Source: Ditylenchus dipsaci
Lineage: Eukaryota > Nematoda > Chromadorea > Rhabditida > Anguinidae
Reading direction: 5' to 3'
Length of the DNA stretch: 64,000 bases
NCBI GenBank assembly: GCA_004194705.1
Contig: SADC01001390.1
Span: 67,501-131,500, forward strand
The translations under genes were made by a program, and so were the position numbers. Below, piece by piece: positions 12,850 to 25,497 of the stretch. Under the pieces are notes generated by a model that saw only the letters and a list, made by a program, of their open reading frames with translations, had not been told where the DNA came from and did no database searches. Positions within the stretch are counted from its first letter, which is position 1. The number at the start of each line of letters is the position of its first letter.

Positions 12850-13107
12850 GCGTGTTTTGATGGTGATATAGTGCAATTTGAAGTTGCTTGGCTTATTTCG
12901 AGTGGTTTAGATGTATTTGGTAATCTGTCTTTTTCATTTTATTTTTGCTTTGGTCCCCCTGTGATTTTTTCTCAATTTTTCTGAATCTTGTATAAGTTGT
13001 CCCTCTCTACTGAAATGGTATTCGAATTGGTGGATAGATATTCCAAGTACAGGGACATGGCCAGGAGGGAGATCAAGGGCTTTAGCTCCCCTTTTGAAAA
13101 ACATTGT

Positions 13108-13345
13108 TACCGTATTTTCTCTATTAAGTCCCCTCTCTAATAACTCCCCCCTATTTCGACCCCATATCTCAGCCTAAGGAAAAATTATTTTGCAAATCTG
13201 TTTTTGCGTTTTCTTAATCACCACGATCTTAGTCGATTCCACTTTTTAGATTTCGGTCGGGCATCCGAAAATCTCAAAATCGAAATATTTTTTTCCGATT
13301 TTTTAAGGGTTAAAAAATAACTCCCCGGGGACTTACTACAGAACT
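13108..13345 (+). mobile_element. TACCGTATTTTCTCTAT MITE, right end degraded
   Basis: Begins TACCGTATTTTCTCTATTAA, then CCCCTCTCTAATAACTCCCC. It has the family's body words (TTTTGCAAATCTGTTTTTGCG, split here as TTTTGCAAATC and TGTTTTTGCG, and TTAGTCGATTCCACTTTTTA) and CTCCCCGGGGACTTA near the right side. The expected closing AGAGAAAATACGGTA is missing. Confidence 0.7.
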
Positions 13346-14372
13346 ACGTAATTAAAACACCATAAAACTCGAAAACTGTGTTGGTAAAAAGACCTCTTGG
13401 GGACCTCAGACCTCAACGGTTATATCGGTACTCGACTGTACCACTTTCTAACATTTTTTTAGTCTATTTATTTTTACTTTTCACTTTTAAACAAAGGATT
13501 TACAAACAAACATAAATTTTTGGAGGGCTTAGTTTGTGCCTCAAAACATCTGGAGTTGAAAAAGAAACACCAATTTTTATGATGGTTAGGTTGTGCTTCA
13601 ACACAGGAAAGGTGTTAAATGCTATTTACTCTAGCTTTTTTATTGCTTGTCATTTCTCAATGTAAAGAAACAAAATAAAATCCATTGCGATCGTTCCTTT
13701 TTGAAATATAACTTTCTGGACCAGCAAAATTAGTGTTCTCCATTCAGACTAATCGGCTTAAAATTGATTGAACAAGTAGGCTGGGAACAAGTGATGCTCA
13801 ACACTCACAGTTGTTATTTCTCTTTGTTTTTTATATTTTAATAATTTTCTGCTAAAATGCGGACAGAAACACATTTAATGACTTTTTATATAAAATTTAT
13901 TGCTTTAATCAATTTTTTCGTAATTTTTTCTTATGTGATTTGTATTAGTTAGATTGATTATTGTTTTTTTTCCAGTGCAAGGTGCTTATTTTTAAATAGC
14001 TTTATACCTAAAATTTTAGTCATTTTGAAGTGAATAGAGGGTAATATTCAAGAGGTGATATCTACAAAATATATCAATTTCATATTAAAAATATTTGTAT
14101 AAATTGCACTCTTAGTCCTTTTTGTGTCTAAGTCTTAAGTCTGAATGTTTAATAAATGTTGACAGAATCTTGGCTATCTAATAAGTGCACAAATATTCTA
14201 CTTCTTGAGTACACTTGGCTCATGAAATAATAAAGGTCCTTTCTTAAAGGGCATGCCCGTGAGTTTGAAAATCCGTGAGTTCTTGTAGTTTTCTTTGATA
14301 CTCGTTGGTGTTTCTATTGCACACCTGAAAGAAAATAATTCATGGAACATTTAATATAGCAGACATTTATAA

Positions 14373-14861
14373 TAGAGATGGAACAAACAATATATTGGTA
14401 TTGGGATATTGGGGTATTGGGTCGAATAAAGGCGTTAATATTGGTATTGGGATATTGGTTGGTGACTTTCGAAATATTGGTATTGGTATTGGGTTGACAA
14501 AGATATTGGGTGCTAAATAATGAAATTTTTCCAATGGAATTTCAAATTTTCACTCATATTTTCTCATTTTTTGGCCTAAGGAATGACATTAAACAAATTT
14601 TATTTATTATTATTTCATTGATTCACTTAAATTTTTGTTTCTTTATGCCAAAAATCAGTTCCAGTGTGATACTTAATCGATATTGGGCTGAATTAGAGAC
14701 TTTTTTAAATATTTTGGTGAAAAAATAGACTTTTGAAAAAATATTGATATTGGGCAATATATTGGGGTCCACATCTCTGAAATATTGGTATTGGTATTGG
14801 GTCTAGAGAGGGCCAAAAAATATTGGTATTGGTATTGGGCAAACGCAAATGCCCATCTCTA
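14373..14861. mobile_element. hAT-type non-autonomous element with ATTGGT word arrays
   Basis: Begins TAGAGATGG and ends CCATCTCTA, a perfect 9-nt inverted terminal repeat. It is flanked by a perfect 8-bp direct repeat ATTTATAA (14365-14372 and 14862-14869). 8-bp duplications and a TA(G)-starting TIR are hallmarks of the hAT superfamily. Both ends carry arrays of ATTGGTATTGGG-like words (about 14388-14510 and 14745-14850). The 230-nt centre is AT-rich with no transposase. Confidence 0.88.
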
Positions 14862-14952
14862 ATTTATAACAACGGTTCGAACGACCTGACGATGAGCTCT
14901 ATGGATGCTCCTGCCAAACTCGGTGCATCAGTTACCAGCAATAGTGTCGGTT

Positions 14953-15225
14953 TACCGTATTTTCTCTATTTATTACCTCCTCTCTATTAATTACCCCCTC
15001 TCTATTAATTCTCTCTATTAACCCCCATAGGCACCCTGTATCTCAGCTCAAAAAATTATTTTGCAAATCTGTTTTTCGCGTTTGCTTAATCACCACGAAC
15101 TTAGTTGATTCCACTTTTTAGATTTGGTTGAGCACCCAAAAATGTTAAAATCAAAAAAAATTTTTTTCGATTTTTCAGGGGTTGAAAAATAATTACCCCG
15201 GGTAATTAATAGAGAAAATACGGTA
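14953..15225. mobile_element. TACCGTATTTTCTCTAT MITE, complete
   Basis: Complete copy. TACCGTATTTTCTCTATT opens it and AATAGAGAAAATACGGTA closes it, a near-perfect TIR of about 18 nt with TA at both borders. Inside are repeated CTCTCTATTAATTACCCCC words. A GGGTAATTAATAGAG right arm mirrors the left. No coding capacity. Confidence 0.88.
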
Positions 15226-15377
15226 GTTACAGCAAAGTGTAGTTACAGCAATAGAGTCGGCTACTAAACTTTTTTTTTTCAAAAATATGTTTGGACCGAA
15301 AAATATTCGGACATTCTCTTATACATGGTAATCTCCCGAAAATGTCACATTTCAGTGAAGTCAAGGAAAAACATTGC

Positions 15378-15452
15378 TTTCAACCGGAATCGAACTGACG
15401 ACTGATTTTCACAATCTGCCCATGCTTTGCCACTGAACCAACTGTCCCGTCC
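15378..15452 (-). pseudogene. tRNA-like sequence (pseudo-tRNA or SINE head)
   Basis: The reverse strand reads GGGACAGTTGGTTCAGTGGC, then AAAGCATGGGCAG, and ends CAGTTCGATTCCGGTTG. GGTTCAGTGG matches the A box and AGTTCGATTCC the B box of tRNA genes. The anticodon stem pairs poorly, U33 is not in place and the acceptor stem does not close, so I call it tRNA-derived rather than a working tRNA. Confidence 0.45.
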
Positions 15453-15753
15453 CGAAAATTCGGATGTCCCAGTGTGCAAAAAAGAAAAACCACAGGGGCT
15501 ACCAAGACAACTCCAACTCTTTTTTTGTCTTTTCTATCGTTTTAGGGCCTATAACATATCCAAATTCTGTTTTTGGCTTCATAAAAGTTTATAAAAAGAC
15601 AGAACAATTCCGTCCCGCCCAGTCGAATATTGAAGAATCGTCTCGTCCCAAAATCCCGCCTGAAATTTTATTGACACATGTCCTGTCCCGGTGTCCCGTC
15701 CGGTGAAAAATTCAAATTTCGTCCCGTTCGAAAATGTGAAATTTCCACCTCTA
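15440..15753 (-). mobile_element. hAT-like element end with GGGACGGGAC words
   Basis: On the minus strand it starts TAGAGGTGGAAATTTCACAT and is followed by repeated GGGACGGGAC / GGACGGGACACCGGGACAGG words out to CGGGACGGGACAG at 15440. The end sequence TAGAGGTGG is hAT-like. The other end is not visible; it runs into the tRNA-like sequence. Confidence 0.5.
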
Positions 15754-16012
15754 GCAAAAACGCCAAATTTGGTGTTTTGCACCAAAGTGGCCTGTTAGTT
15801 CACTTCATTCACTTTCCATATATTTTTTTAACTTATCTCACATGTTTTCACACCGTCTTGTAGCTGAGATTTTTCTCTGTAATTTAGTGATCAAACAACC
15901 TAGTTGAAAATAATTTTTTCTTTCCGAACTTTAATTTAAGCAAGTTCAAAGTTGTTATTTTTGTGCGACGATTTCAGTCAAAAAATCTTACAAACAATTT
16001 TTCAGTTAGTAA

Positions 16013-16350
16013 ATTAGGATAGCCGCACTTGCGGACAACATTTTGCGGATGCATATTTTTGGACGTGATTTTGCGGACGAAGCTTTGCGGACGAGATTTC
16101 GCGGATAATATCTTGCGGACGCAAAATTTGCGTATCCAACATTTGCGGACGAAGATCTGCGGGTGTAAGATTTGCAAGCTGTCATCTGTATTGCTCTAGA
16201 GCAGAGCTCTGGCCTTCAGTATGTTCTATCTTTGTTTCTTTTTTAGCTATCGCTTGAAAAGTTTCTTCCGCAAATATTGATCTGCAAAAGTCGGTCCGAA
16301 AGTGTTGCGTCCGCAAAATCTTGTTCGCAAGTGTGGCCATCCCTGCAAAC
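16013..16350. mobile_element. Inverted-repeat element built from TTGCGGACG words
   Basis: Left end GGATAGCCGCACTTGCGG; the right end reads, reversed, GGGATGGCCACACTTGCG. Both ends carry arrays of a roughly 15-nt word TTTTGCGGACGAAGA (8-9 copies left, 4-5 right in reverse). The apparent open frames of repeated VRKxx motifs here are translations of that word, not a protein. No clear target duplication was found. Confidence 0.7.
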
Positions 16351-16406
16351 TGCATGCGAAATATCCATTTACCAAAAAAGTTTAAAATTTTAAATATTTT
16401 TTTTCG

Positions 16407-16544
16407 AAGGTTCCGTTGTTCCTTTTTGGCCAACCAGAACCTGGCCCTCCAACTCGCCAGAATCCTGACCCTCCCACTTTTGTTAAAAGGTCAGGATTCT
16501 GGCGAGTGGGAGGCCCGGGTTCTGGGAGGGCAAAGGTTCCGTTG
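16407..16544. repeat. Long hairpin flanked by 12-bp direct repeats
   Basis: Arms CCAGAACCTGGCCCTCC and ACTCGCCAGAATCCTGACC pair with GGTCAGGATTCTGGCGAGT and GGAGGCCCGGGTTCTGG around a short loop near 16475-16490. AAGGTTCCGTTG stands directly outside on both sides (16407-16418 and 16533-16544), so the hairpin looks inserted with a duplicated target. It is GC-rich compared with its surroundings. Confidence 0.7.
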
Positions 16545-18494
16545 CTCTATTTTTTATTTCTTGCCTCATCCCAACCCTAAATACCCGCAACACAATCTTT
16601 TTTTACCTGCAGAATTATCTGCCTTTCTAAAATAAAAAAATTCTCTACTTCAATGTTTCAATAGTTTTTTAAACGTCGTCTTTAGCAATAGCTGCTAGTA
16701 ATTAAATTGATTTTATGGTCCATAACACTAAGACTCTGCCAGACAATGCGTACCTCTGCAAATCTTACTAATTTGCACTTTTTGTCGTCTTTTTTCATTT
16801 TTTTCCCGAAAATTAGAAAAACTTTTTACTCTGTTAAAACCTGCAATGCTTTTTTTAACAAAAATCTGCAAAAAAGTAATATAAAGGACGTCATAAAAAG
16901 TTGCAGAGTGTTCAGTGAAGCTGACACGTTTTATAATTAGTTTACCTTGGTGTACCCAAGAGGCGTTAAGCCAATTTTATTATATTATACATATCTTAGC
17001 CCACCTTCATTCTGCGAAACACATTCTGCCCACTAAGTCTGCAGACTTTTTTACAGCTGTTCTAACTTTATTCTTTTATTTTTTTTTGCAAATTTACTAC
17101 TCGACTGTCACAAAACCCAGACAAATTTGAAAATTAAAAAAAAAGGTTTTTATTATTTATAATTATTGTTTTTGTTGAGATCTAGACTAAAAAATTTTCA
17201 AACCAGAGCTACCAAGTCTAATTATTTACAGGAACTTCTATTTATATTCTTGTCATATGTCTCATTATTTTTCAAAATAAAAATGAAGCACGCACCAAAA
17301 TTAGAATCCGATTTCGGTCAATGAAATTTTCTAGTTTGAAATAAATTTGCGTTTAAAAACTAGTCTTAATCTTAAAAAAAAAATTGATACTTTATTTTAA
17401 ATTTCACAGGAAAAACTGTTTCTTTCTGGTTTTATTACATTTTAAGGTGGGAGACATTAACGGCTACTTTTTAAAATTAATTTTATACCATGGTTTCTGC
17501 CTCTGTTTGCTGAATCCAAAAGACTTTAAAGGTTTGAGATAAGCTCCAAGGCATATCGACAGACGGCCTCTCAAACTAACCTAGGGAGACGAATAGCAAA
17601 TTTAGAAACTAATTTTAAAGGTAGCCGTAAATGTCTGCCTTCTAATATATCCCACTCTTCATTACAAGCCTTATTCAGCGCCTCCTCTAAAATTAAGGTT
17701 TGAAAATTTGCAAGAGTTTCTACCAATGAATAGCATAATAGTGTTCAGTAGAAATTTAGATGTAGAGACTTTTCCTGGAAAATGAGACTTTTTTAATTTT
17801 CAAGGAAACTTTTCCAAACTTGGTCCCATGTTGATTTTTTTCAACTTTGTTCAAAATTTTTTCACGCACTTAAGCTTTAGGCTTAGGGTAGACCAGCGTA
17901 TGTTAGCACGGATGTAAACGTGTGATTTAAACATTTTTTTCTGAACTAAAATGTTTTGCAAAAAGATCAACAGGGGACCAAGGTATGAAAAAAGTTTGAT
18001 TTTCAAGGAACGTCTATGCACCGAAATTTACAGCTGACGGAAATTTAGTGAGTGTCTTTCCCTCTATCGACTCTCTTTACCTAGTGAAAAATTTAAAAAT
18101 TCGACTTTGTAGAAGAATATCGCTTGCAAATCGCATGATCAGCTGCGACCAAGAAAGAATGAGCAATGTATATTGCATTAAAGATCACGGAAAACGCAAT
18201 TCGCACTCGTGCAAGACCACTATAGAATTCCAACCAAGAATAAAAATATTTGGCAGTGTTCTTTTACAAAGAAACAGAAAACTATGGAGCAGAAAAATAG
18301 TATATTTGAAAAAGCCCTTCAACCACAACTGTTTTATGCTCTACTCCTTAAAACATTATAGGCAAAACTATGGGTTTCAACTAAATTAAATTGGTTTACT
18401 GATTGAAATAGAAAAGTTTTTGAATTCGACGTGCTGAATAACTTCTAGATTTTGCTTAAAACATATTTTTAAATCAATAATTTATTCTGCTAAA
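16545..18494. other. Gene-free stretch with repeat fragments
   Basis: No gene is supported. A half copy of the AGGCTTAGGC palindromic MITE lies at about 17870-17985 (TAGGCTTAGGGTAGACCAGC, later CAACAGGGGACCAAGG). A 113-codon open frame at 18048-18389 has no recognisable motif. It is the longest frame in this part and could be chance. Confidence 0.45.
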
Positions 18495-18744
18495 TACCGT
18501 GTTTCCTCTAATTTCTCCCCTCCCTCTAATTACTCCCCCCCCTAACTTCAAGTGGTCTGAAATTTCTGTTTTCATTTACTGTTTGAGCTGTGTAAAAAGT
18601 GCCTGAGAGGGATTTTAAAATCTAACAGGTACTTTTTACATAGCTCAAACAGTAAATGAAAACAGAAATTTCAGGCCACCTAAAGTTCGAAAAATTGCAT
18701 GCCTCTAATTACTCCCCGGGGGAGAAATTAGAGGAAATACGGTA
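18495..18744. mobile_element. Foldback copy of the TACCGT MITE
   Basis: TACCGTGTTTCCTCTAATTT at the left and AATTAGAGGAAATACGGTA at the right. The arms continue inward almost perfectly: GAAATTTCTGTTTTCATTTA against TAAATGAAAACAGAAATTTC, and ACTGTTTGAGCT against AGCTCAAACAGT. The whole element can form a single hairpin of about 100 bp. Confidence 0.88.
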
Positions 18745-20484
18745 TCACACTTTTTTCAACTTTTCACTGCACTTGGTCTGGAATTATATAAATGCACTGC
18801 TGCTTGTATTAGCTAATCTGTATAAAAATGTATTCCAAAACTGATCTAATTAGGTGCAAACAATTTTTAACTTAACTTAAGATTACTAAATAAAATAGAT
18901 TACAAACTAAAGACCTCAAATTTTCTGTAGAATTTTCTTTTAATATTTGTAGTAATTTGAAAGTTCAATGCAAGAGTTCTCGACCATTTTCTTTGCAAAA
19001 AATAAGATTTTTACACTTTCTGTGAAGTTTTTTTAGTAAGGCGTTTCTAAGATTTTTTTAGAACAACCTAAAACAAAAAGGGCTCTAAAATAAAGTTGTA
19101 TGTTTTATATAGCATACCAGAAAAAAGTTTTACTTTCTATGCAAGTCAACTATTTATTGTTGTATGTTTGTGACATCAAATTGTGCAATTCGTAGTGTAA
19201 TTTCAAACAAAATATGTCGTTTTTATTACGCTGTTCAACTTGTAATCCTACTACAGCCCATACGAATTTTCACTTTGGTTGACAGCTCTTTTTGTTGTCC
19301 TTTTTCACTTTCCTTTTTATCACCTCTCACCCATTTTGTACTAAATATTTGCGTGTAAGATGTTTTTTATCTTAAAACACCATACATCAATATCAATAGC
19401 ATTTTGACCCTATTATTATACCTTTAACCCGAAAATATAAGTTATTTTATTTCGTTACCATTTCTCACCAAATTGTTATTCAATTCCATAAGTTTCTGTA
19501 AAATTTAAAAATAATTTTATTTAAAAATAAGCTCAAGGGTGTGGCCCACCATTTTCAGGTGACTTTATTTCCGAAAAAACAAACTGCAGTTTTCTGTCTT
19601 TCTGAATTCAAAATGAAAGACGTCTTGAAGTATTCAGATTTGATCAAAACTGAAAAAAGTAGGGCACAGGCAAGAAAAGTCAAACTGCAGTGGCATGTGT
19701 GTTAGTGAAAAATCGCCAAGCAGAGATTGTGCCAAGATTGAGATTGTGCAAGCTCAATTGCATTGAATTGATTCATAGAACAGACTAGCAATGAAGACAG
19801 GATGAACTTTAATATCTATGCATATCCAAAAAAATTATATTACAGTCTTAAATAGACATTAGGAATGAAAAAAAAATGGATCTTGACGAAGGAATGCAAA
19901 GCTAACATTCAGAATCAGATCGGCAAAAGACAATTGAATCAAGATTTACAAGGATTTAGTCAATGTTTGTTAGCTCTGAATATTTCTTGGTCTATTTACT
20001 TTTTAGGTGTTCGCAGAAAAAGAGCAACAAGTAGCAAAAGACTGTTTAGAAAAATCAAATATTGCATTCAAAAAAAAATTCAGCAGTGAAATTAGAGGGG
20101 TAGATGACCGGCAGTAGCCTTTTATCCAAATACAGTCGACTGAAAAGATGAATGAAGCTAAACAGTGGCAGGCATTTTTACCGGCACCTTGCTGAATGAG
20201 CTACCACAAAGGCTTTCGAATATTTCGATGACAACTGCGCTGAAGCAGCTAAATTTATTTCTGATAAATGCAACCGAAAAGCTAGTGACTTGATTCATGT
20301 GAGGTCCTTTTATTTCAGGTATGTGGAATGTAGGTAGACGTATTCAGCCGGGTTGTCAAGACAAAGCACGAAATTCTGTTAGAATATGTAAATCAGCTAT
20401 CTGAAAGCAGGATGAGAAAGAAATGATCAGAAGCGGTGGAAGAATAAAATGAATAATCAAATTGAGCTGATGATCGAATGTATG
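18745..20484. other. Gene-free stretch
   Basis: At 19860-20440 there are patches with coding-like composition (for example EYFDDNCAEAAKFISDK near 20220) split by stops. They may be a decayed element. No supported gene. Confidence 0.4.
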
Positions 20485-20728
20485 TACGGTATTTTCTCTA
20501 ACGAACGGCCTCTGTAAACTCAAAAAAACGCGTTTGTGGCATGTGTTTTTAACCTATTTTGAGTAATCTTCTTACGCAATTTTCCACTCAATTTGTAGCT
20601 CATCTCACTGGCTACAAAATAAAAAGTAAATTTCTGCAGAGCTATTTTCAAAAAGTGAGTCGAAAACACAATGCCGCAAACACGATTTCGGATCAAGGGA
20701 GGCGCCGTCCTATTAGAGAAAATACCAT
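20485..20728. mobile_element. TACGGTATTTTCTCTAA MITE carrying an internal palindrome
   Basis: Opens TACGGTATTTTCTCTAACG and closes ATTAGAGAAAATACC. Inside it holds a copy of another palindromic family (words TAGCTCATCTCACTGGCTAC), also found at about 31838-31990, 50000-50125 and 61165-61330. Confidence 0.7.
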
Positions 20729-21237
20729 ATGTTTGATATTTTTTTGTGGAAACTCACAATTTATTGAAGTTAATAAATTATTCCAGTATATTGTGAGAAG
20801 GATTGTGTCTTATACTTTTATTTTATTCAAAAAATTCTAACAGTGTGTTTTGAAGCCCGGTTAACTTTAAAAATTAGTTTTTAAGATAAGGATAAGTTAA
20901 AAGTTTGATCCGACTGATGACCCTACATCTTCCCCCTTTGCTTTTTTATTTTAAAATGAATGGCAAATCAAAAAATATTTATTTTTGAACAAAAAAAGGA
21001 GGAAAGAGTAATTTTTTTTATTTTTATTGTATTTTCTTTTTTAGCTGCTCACAAATATCTTGAACAAACGTGTGTGAAACTTTACAACACTAACAATAAT
21101 CCAAATTGTTGTAACTAAAGACTTTAATTGTTGTGGACAAACTTTTTTGTCTACTTCGACAATTTTTTGTCTATCTTGACAATCAAACAAACTAGTGTTA
21201 CTAAAACTCAACTCTTGGCTTTTGGCGGAAAAGTGCT

Positions 21238-21490
21238 TACCGTGATTCCTCTCATTAAACGGCTCCCTTTAATAAGCCGGCCCCCTATACTTTGAAGACT
21301 TATATCTCAGACTGAAGAATTTTTTTGCAAGGCTGTCTATTGCATTTTCTTAACTCACAGGAGCTCAACCGATTCCGCTTTTTCAATTTTGGCTGAGCAC
21401 CCGAAAATTTCGAGATCGACCCCAAATTTTTCAGATTTTTTGGGGATTGAAAAATAAACCGGCGGCCATTTAATTAGAGGAAATACGGTA
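21238..21490. mobile_element. TACCGTGATTCCTCTCATTAA MITE
   Basis: Opens TACCGTGATTCCTCTCATTA and closes TAATTAGAGGAAATACGGTA. The body has the family motif TTTTTTGCAAGGCTGTCTAT and GAGCTCAACCGATTCCGCTT. No coding capacity. Confidence 0.8.
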
Positions 21491-22472
21491 AATTTATTTC
21501 AATCTGCCCTTCAGCCTTTGCTTTTTAAGAATACTTTTGTTCAGTGGCTGAAGTGGAAGTTAGGAAAATTCATTGGCAAAAGAAATTCGCCATTTTCCAC
21601 ATAAGCGTGACACTATGATGGGGATATCTGAATTTCTCAGCAAATTTTTTCAACTCAACCCAAGTAATTTTGCAGCAAATCGACTACGGTTCGATCCTTA
21701 TTAGCAACAAAATGACTTTTTAGCGAATTTTTTCTAACTTGACGTTTTAGCCGATATTCTAAAAAAGGCGAGTAAGTTCAAAAAAAGTCATCTTTTGTTA
21801 GACCCGATCGAATCATAGTTGATTTGCTGCAAATTAAGAGATACAGCTGCGAAAATCAGATATTTCCTATTATGATACAGAATCTTTTCTAAATCAATCG
21901 GTTGAAATCCAAAGTTTAGCCTATTTTTCATCGGTGTTGTTAACAGAGAACAGGTATATTTTTTTCCTTTTTTTTCCTTAAACTCAACTTAAAATGTAAA
22001 ACAAAAAGAATACATGTAAAAAGTAATAAAATAGTATTCACAGTCATCGTTTAGGAAGTGAAGTAAACTTACAGGCATTTTTTATGTTCTTTTTCCTTTA
22101 CATTTACTTCTGTTATATTTTCACTCATTGAAACAGCGAGCCTACTAGCAACAACCCCATAAATTTTTCCTTTTAAAACTTAAGTAAAGAGTACCCAAAT
22201 ATATGTCCCATCAGTGTAATGAGCAGGCTTTCATTATTAAAAAAATAGTTCTTGAAAAGGATGATTATAACGTGTTCGTGCCATGTTTAAATAGTAATTC
22301 GACTCCTCCATCTATTATTACGTCTTCATCTATATCTGCTATTTTATTTATTTATTTTATTCTTTGTTTTTAAAAAAATGCCTTTGAAAATACCCCAGAT
22401 AAGTGTTTTAATCTGTAATTTTTAAGTAACTACTGTTGCTTTGTATTTACAACTAAATAAATTTAGGAGGTG

Positions 22473-22970
22473 TACAGGGTAAGTCACAAAAACTGGTGCA
22501 ATTTTTTAAATTAATTTCTCTTCAATTGTGTCTTTTATTTCTGTTTAGCTAACTGCGTGTAACTATATTATACACCAAAATGTAGCTACGGCTCTCAGCT
22601 AAATTTCAGTATATAACAAGAGTGAGCACCGTGCACAAAACTAAGATCAAAAACACAATTGAAGCGAAAATCAATTTAAAAATTGGGCGCTACTAGTGAA
22701 TACCCCCCCCTTTCCAAGAATCCGACTTTTTAAAAATTGCTGTAACTACTCTTTAAAACAACAAGTTTAGGCTTAGCCCTTAGGCTTGGAGGTAGGCCAG
22801 CGTACGGAAGTTAGGACTAACAAATGTTTTACTCACTTTTTTCTGGGTCTAGGACATAAATTTGGGTACTTTTTACTTAAGTAAAAAAGGTGAAAATCAT
22901 TTGGGGGGGGGGGGGGTTATTCGCTACTAGGGTCAAAAATAGCATCAAATTTTGTGATTCACCCTGTACA
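22473..22970. mobile_element. Element with TACAGGGT(G)A.TCACAAAA inverted ends
   Basis: Left end TACAGGGTAAGTCACAAAA; right end TTTTGTGATTCACCCTGTA. The inner parts are palindromic as well (TTTTTAAATTAATTTCTCTT / AAAATCAATTTAAAAATTG). TA borders fit a Tc1/mariner-type insertion. A fragment of the AGGCTTAGGC family is nested at about 22730-22925. Confidence 0.75.
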
Positions 22971-23032
22971 GGATGTTTTTTTAAATTAAAGTTGTTTTAG
23001 TCTGTAATTTTTTTTATTAAGACACATATTAC

Positions 23033-23420
23033 AGTCGATTGCCGATATAACGGCACCTTGAGAGAAATTTGGCTGGCCAACAGAGAAACACCACAAAGTT
23101 TACCCCGATATAACAGCACCCCGGTACCGAAAAACCTGTCATAATCAATAAATGTACCTTCGATGTAACGGCACTATTCTGTCTTTGTCAAAATTTAGAT
23201 TTGAGCGTAATTTTTGCAAACTAAATTTCCATTTTAATAAAATTTGTGAAAATTTGCTCATTTCTAGTCTTCACTTTTTATTTCAGCTCTGTTTTTTCTT
23301 TTTGTTGTCTTTTCTCTACTGGGTATCAAAAACATAATTTTCGCCTACATAGTGTGGTAAATAATAAACCCCGATACAGCAGCACCTTTGACCGGTCCCA
23401 GGGGTATTAAACCTGTGCTT
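23033..23420 (+). mobile_element. Pogo-like end with ATAACGGCACC words
   Basis: TACAGTCGATTGCCGATATA begins at 23033. It is followed by repeated GATATAACGGCACC / GATATAACAGCACC / GATGTAACGGCAC words and ACCGGTCCCAGGGGTATTAA near 23393-23412. The CAGTCGA start with TA resembles pogo/Tigger-type termini. The matching right end is degraded. Confidence 0.5.
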
Positions 23421-25497
23421 GCTAGGGAGCCCTGCATGGCCATTGAAGACGAACATTCGGTCTTTGATTGTAAGATTGTAAAGATATGGTATTTTTCAAA
23501 AAAAACATTTTTGCAAAAATAAGCAATATTAAAAAAAATTAACAAATTCTGAATTTCAGACATTTGCTGTTATTTTAAAAAGGCGACATCTCAAGATTCT
23601 TACACTGAACTTTTGCTTTCTGTAGGTTTTGCATTTTGCTCACATTTTGCTTTCTGTCTTTATGCTCAGCTCTTCATTTTCCACCTTTTTTAATGTCCAC
23701 TCTGTTGTAGGCAAAATCAAGAGCGCCACTTGCAGTTGAGGAGAATAGCAAGGAATAAGAAAAAAAAACTAACTTGTCATCAGTGTCATCATCACTCATA
23801 AACGTCTCAACTTGATGGTTGTTTTTACCACATAGCTGCACTGCAGACACTTATTTTAGGAGTAGACACCTTCTTAAAAACACGAGACAAATACACGAAA
23901 ATTAGCAATAAAATCCAAAAACAGGAAAGCATGCTAGACATTTCGATTGTCTCTGTGTTTTTAATTAAATACACAACATATCTATATCAGTTTAGCATTA
24001 ATAGAGGCAAAAAGTGGCGTGCCACGGAGAATTTCCTGCAAAATACCCTGTTTTTGTGATGTTTTGTTGCCAAATCTCAAAATGCCTGCACATTATTACT
24101 TTTTGCTTTTTCACGTTTGGGTCACGTATGGTTGAAATGAAGTATGCAAATCTAATAATACAAAACAGGTTTTCAGTAAAAATTCATCTTTGCTTACATG
24201 AGGCAGTCTGTGAATTATAATTAAAGCTTTTTTTTTAAGTTAAGGCTTGTTCGAACCTCAGGTTTAAAAAGTGTTCGAACTTGCTGGGGAACAAGCTTTT
24301 TGAGAGGACTATGCAGGAGTTAACTGTATGACTTTTTTCATCAACAGCTTTGACAAACAATATTCTTAAATAAGTGTAACTAATAAAAATTTTAAAACCT
24401 TAGAACCAGTAAAAATAAATATTTTAAAAATTTAGTGGAATTTCTTTTTAATAAAAAATTATACTTATAAGATTTGTGTTCTGCCTTCACTTCTTAAAAT
24501 GAATTATAGGCAAATAAGAGGTCCTGAAAAGGGAACGAACAATAATAGCAAAGTTTCATTATGGTTAAGCATAGCCCAACCCTCAGGGTATTGTTCTGGT
24601 AATAGCAGAAAAGCGACAATGCTAAGCAGGAAATATATCTTATGCCTTTATTTTTTCACCAAGAAAACTCTAGAGCTAATTAGTGGTAGAGATATTTTTT
24701 TAAAACTCGAAAATAGTATCAATTATTTTAACTTGCCAGCGCTATTGATTTACATATCTGATATCTGCTGGTTCAAGTCTTTGAAGCAAATCTTTTATTT
24801 TGTGTTAGAACTATAAAGTTATTATGCTACTTTTCAGTAAGTCTAAAAACAAATTTGCAGCTATAATTAGGTCATGTGATCTATTAAGCTTGATTTTTTT
24901 GAATGTGACAAACAATCTTGCAGCCTACCTTGGCCTAAAAAGAAGACCGAAGCAAAATTAAGGGAGGCGCGTAAACGACACAGCAGCCATAGTTTTTAAT
25001 ATAGTTTTTTTAAATTATGCAATTATTTAAAGCAGTTTTTTTATTAAATCGTTGGTTCATGCGAGGCTAGTAAACACCTTTAATTGTTAATGAGTACAAT
25101 GGTATTTATTTAATAAAAACCTAATTATTTTATTCAATTTTTTTATATGTTATAAGTTTTTGTTATTGCATTGCTGTGTTTGCCTTTCTTATTATTTTTT
25201 TTTGCTAACTTGCTCGTTAGTTTGATATATTACTTAACATAATTGACTAACTAATTGTATGTATGAAAACATTACTAGAAAAGTATTTTTTAAAGTTGTA
25301 TGTTTGAGAACTTTAAATTTTGCTACAGTCGACTCTCTCTCAATTTAGTGAACATACTTAAAACCGACCCTATACTGTATTTATGTTTTTATATTAAGAG
25401 CTTTAGCCTTTGCATAATAGTCACATAAAATCTGGTGTAATATTTTTTTAACTAAAAAAAACCTGCTAGCTAATAAAATAACCCCACAGCAATTTTG
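23421..25497. other. Gene-free stretch
   Basis: The open frame 24499-24816 (105 codons) shows no family motif. Nothing else is supported apart from short repeat fragments. Confidence 0.45.

Noticed and set aside
15974..16177. Protein with repeated VRK motifs (minus strand)
   Set aside because: It is a translation of the TTGCGGACG word array; the other end of the element repeats the words in reverse.
18048..18389. 113-codon open frame
   Set aside because: Long for this sequence, but no recognisable domain or repeat; not enough to call a gene.
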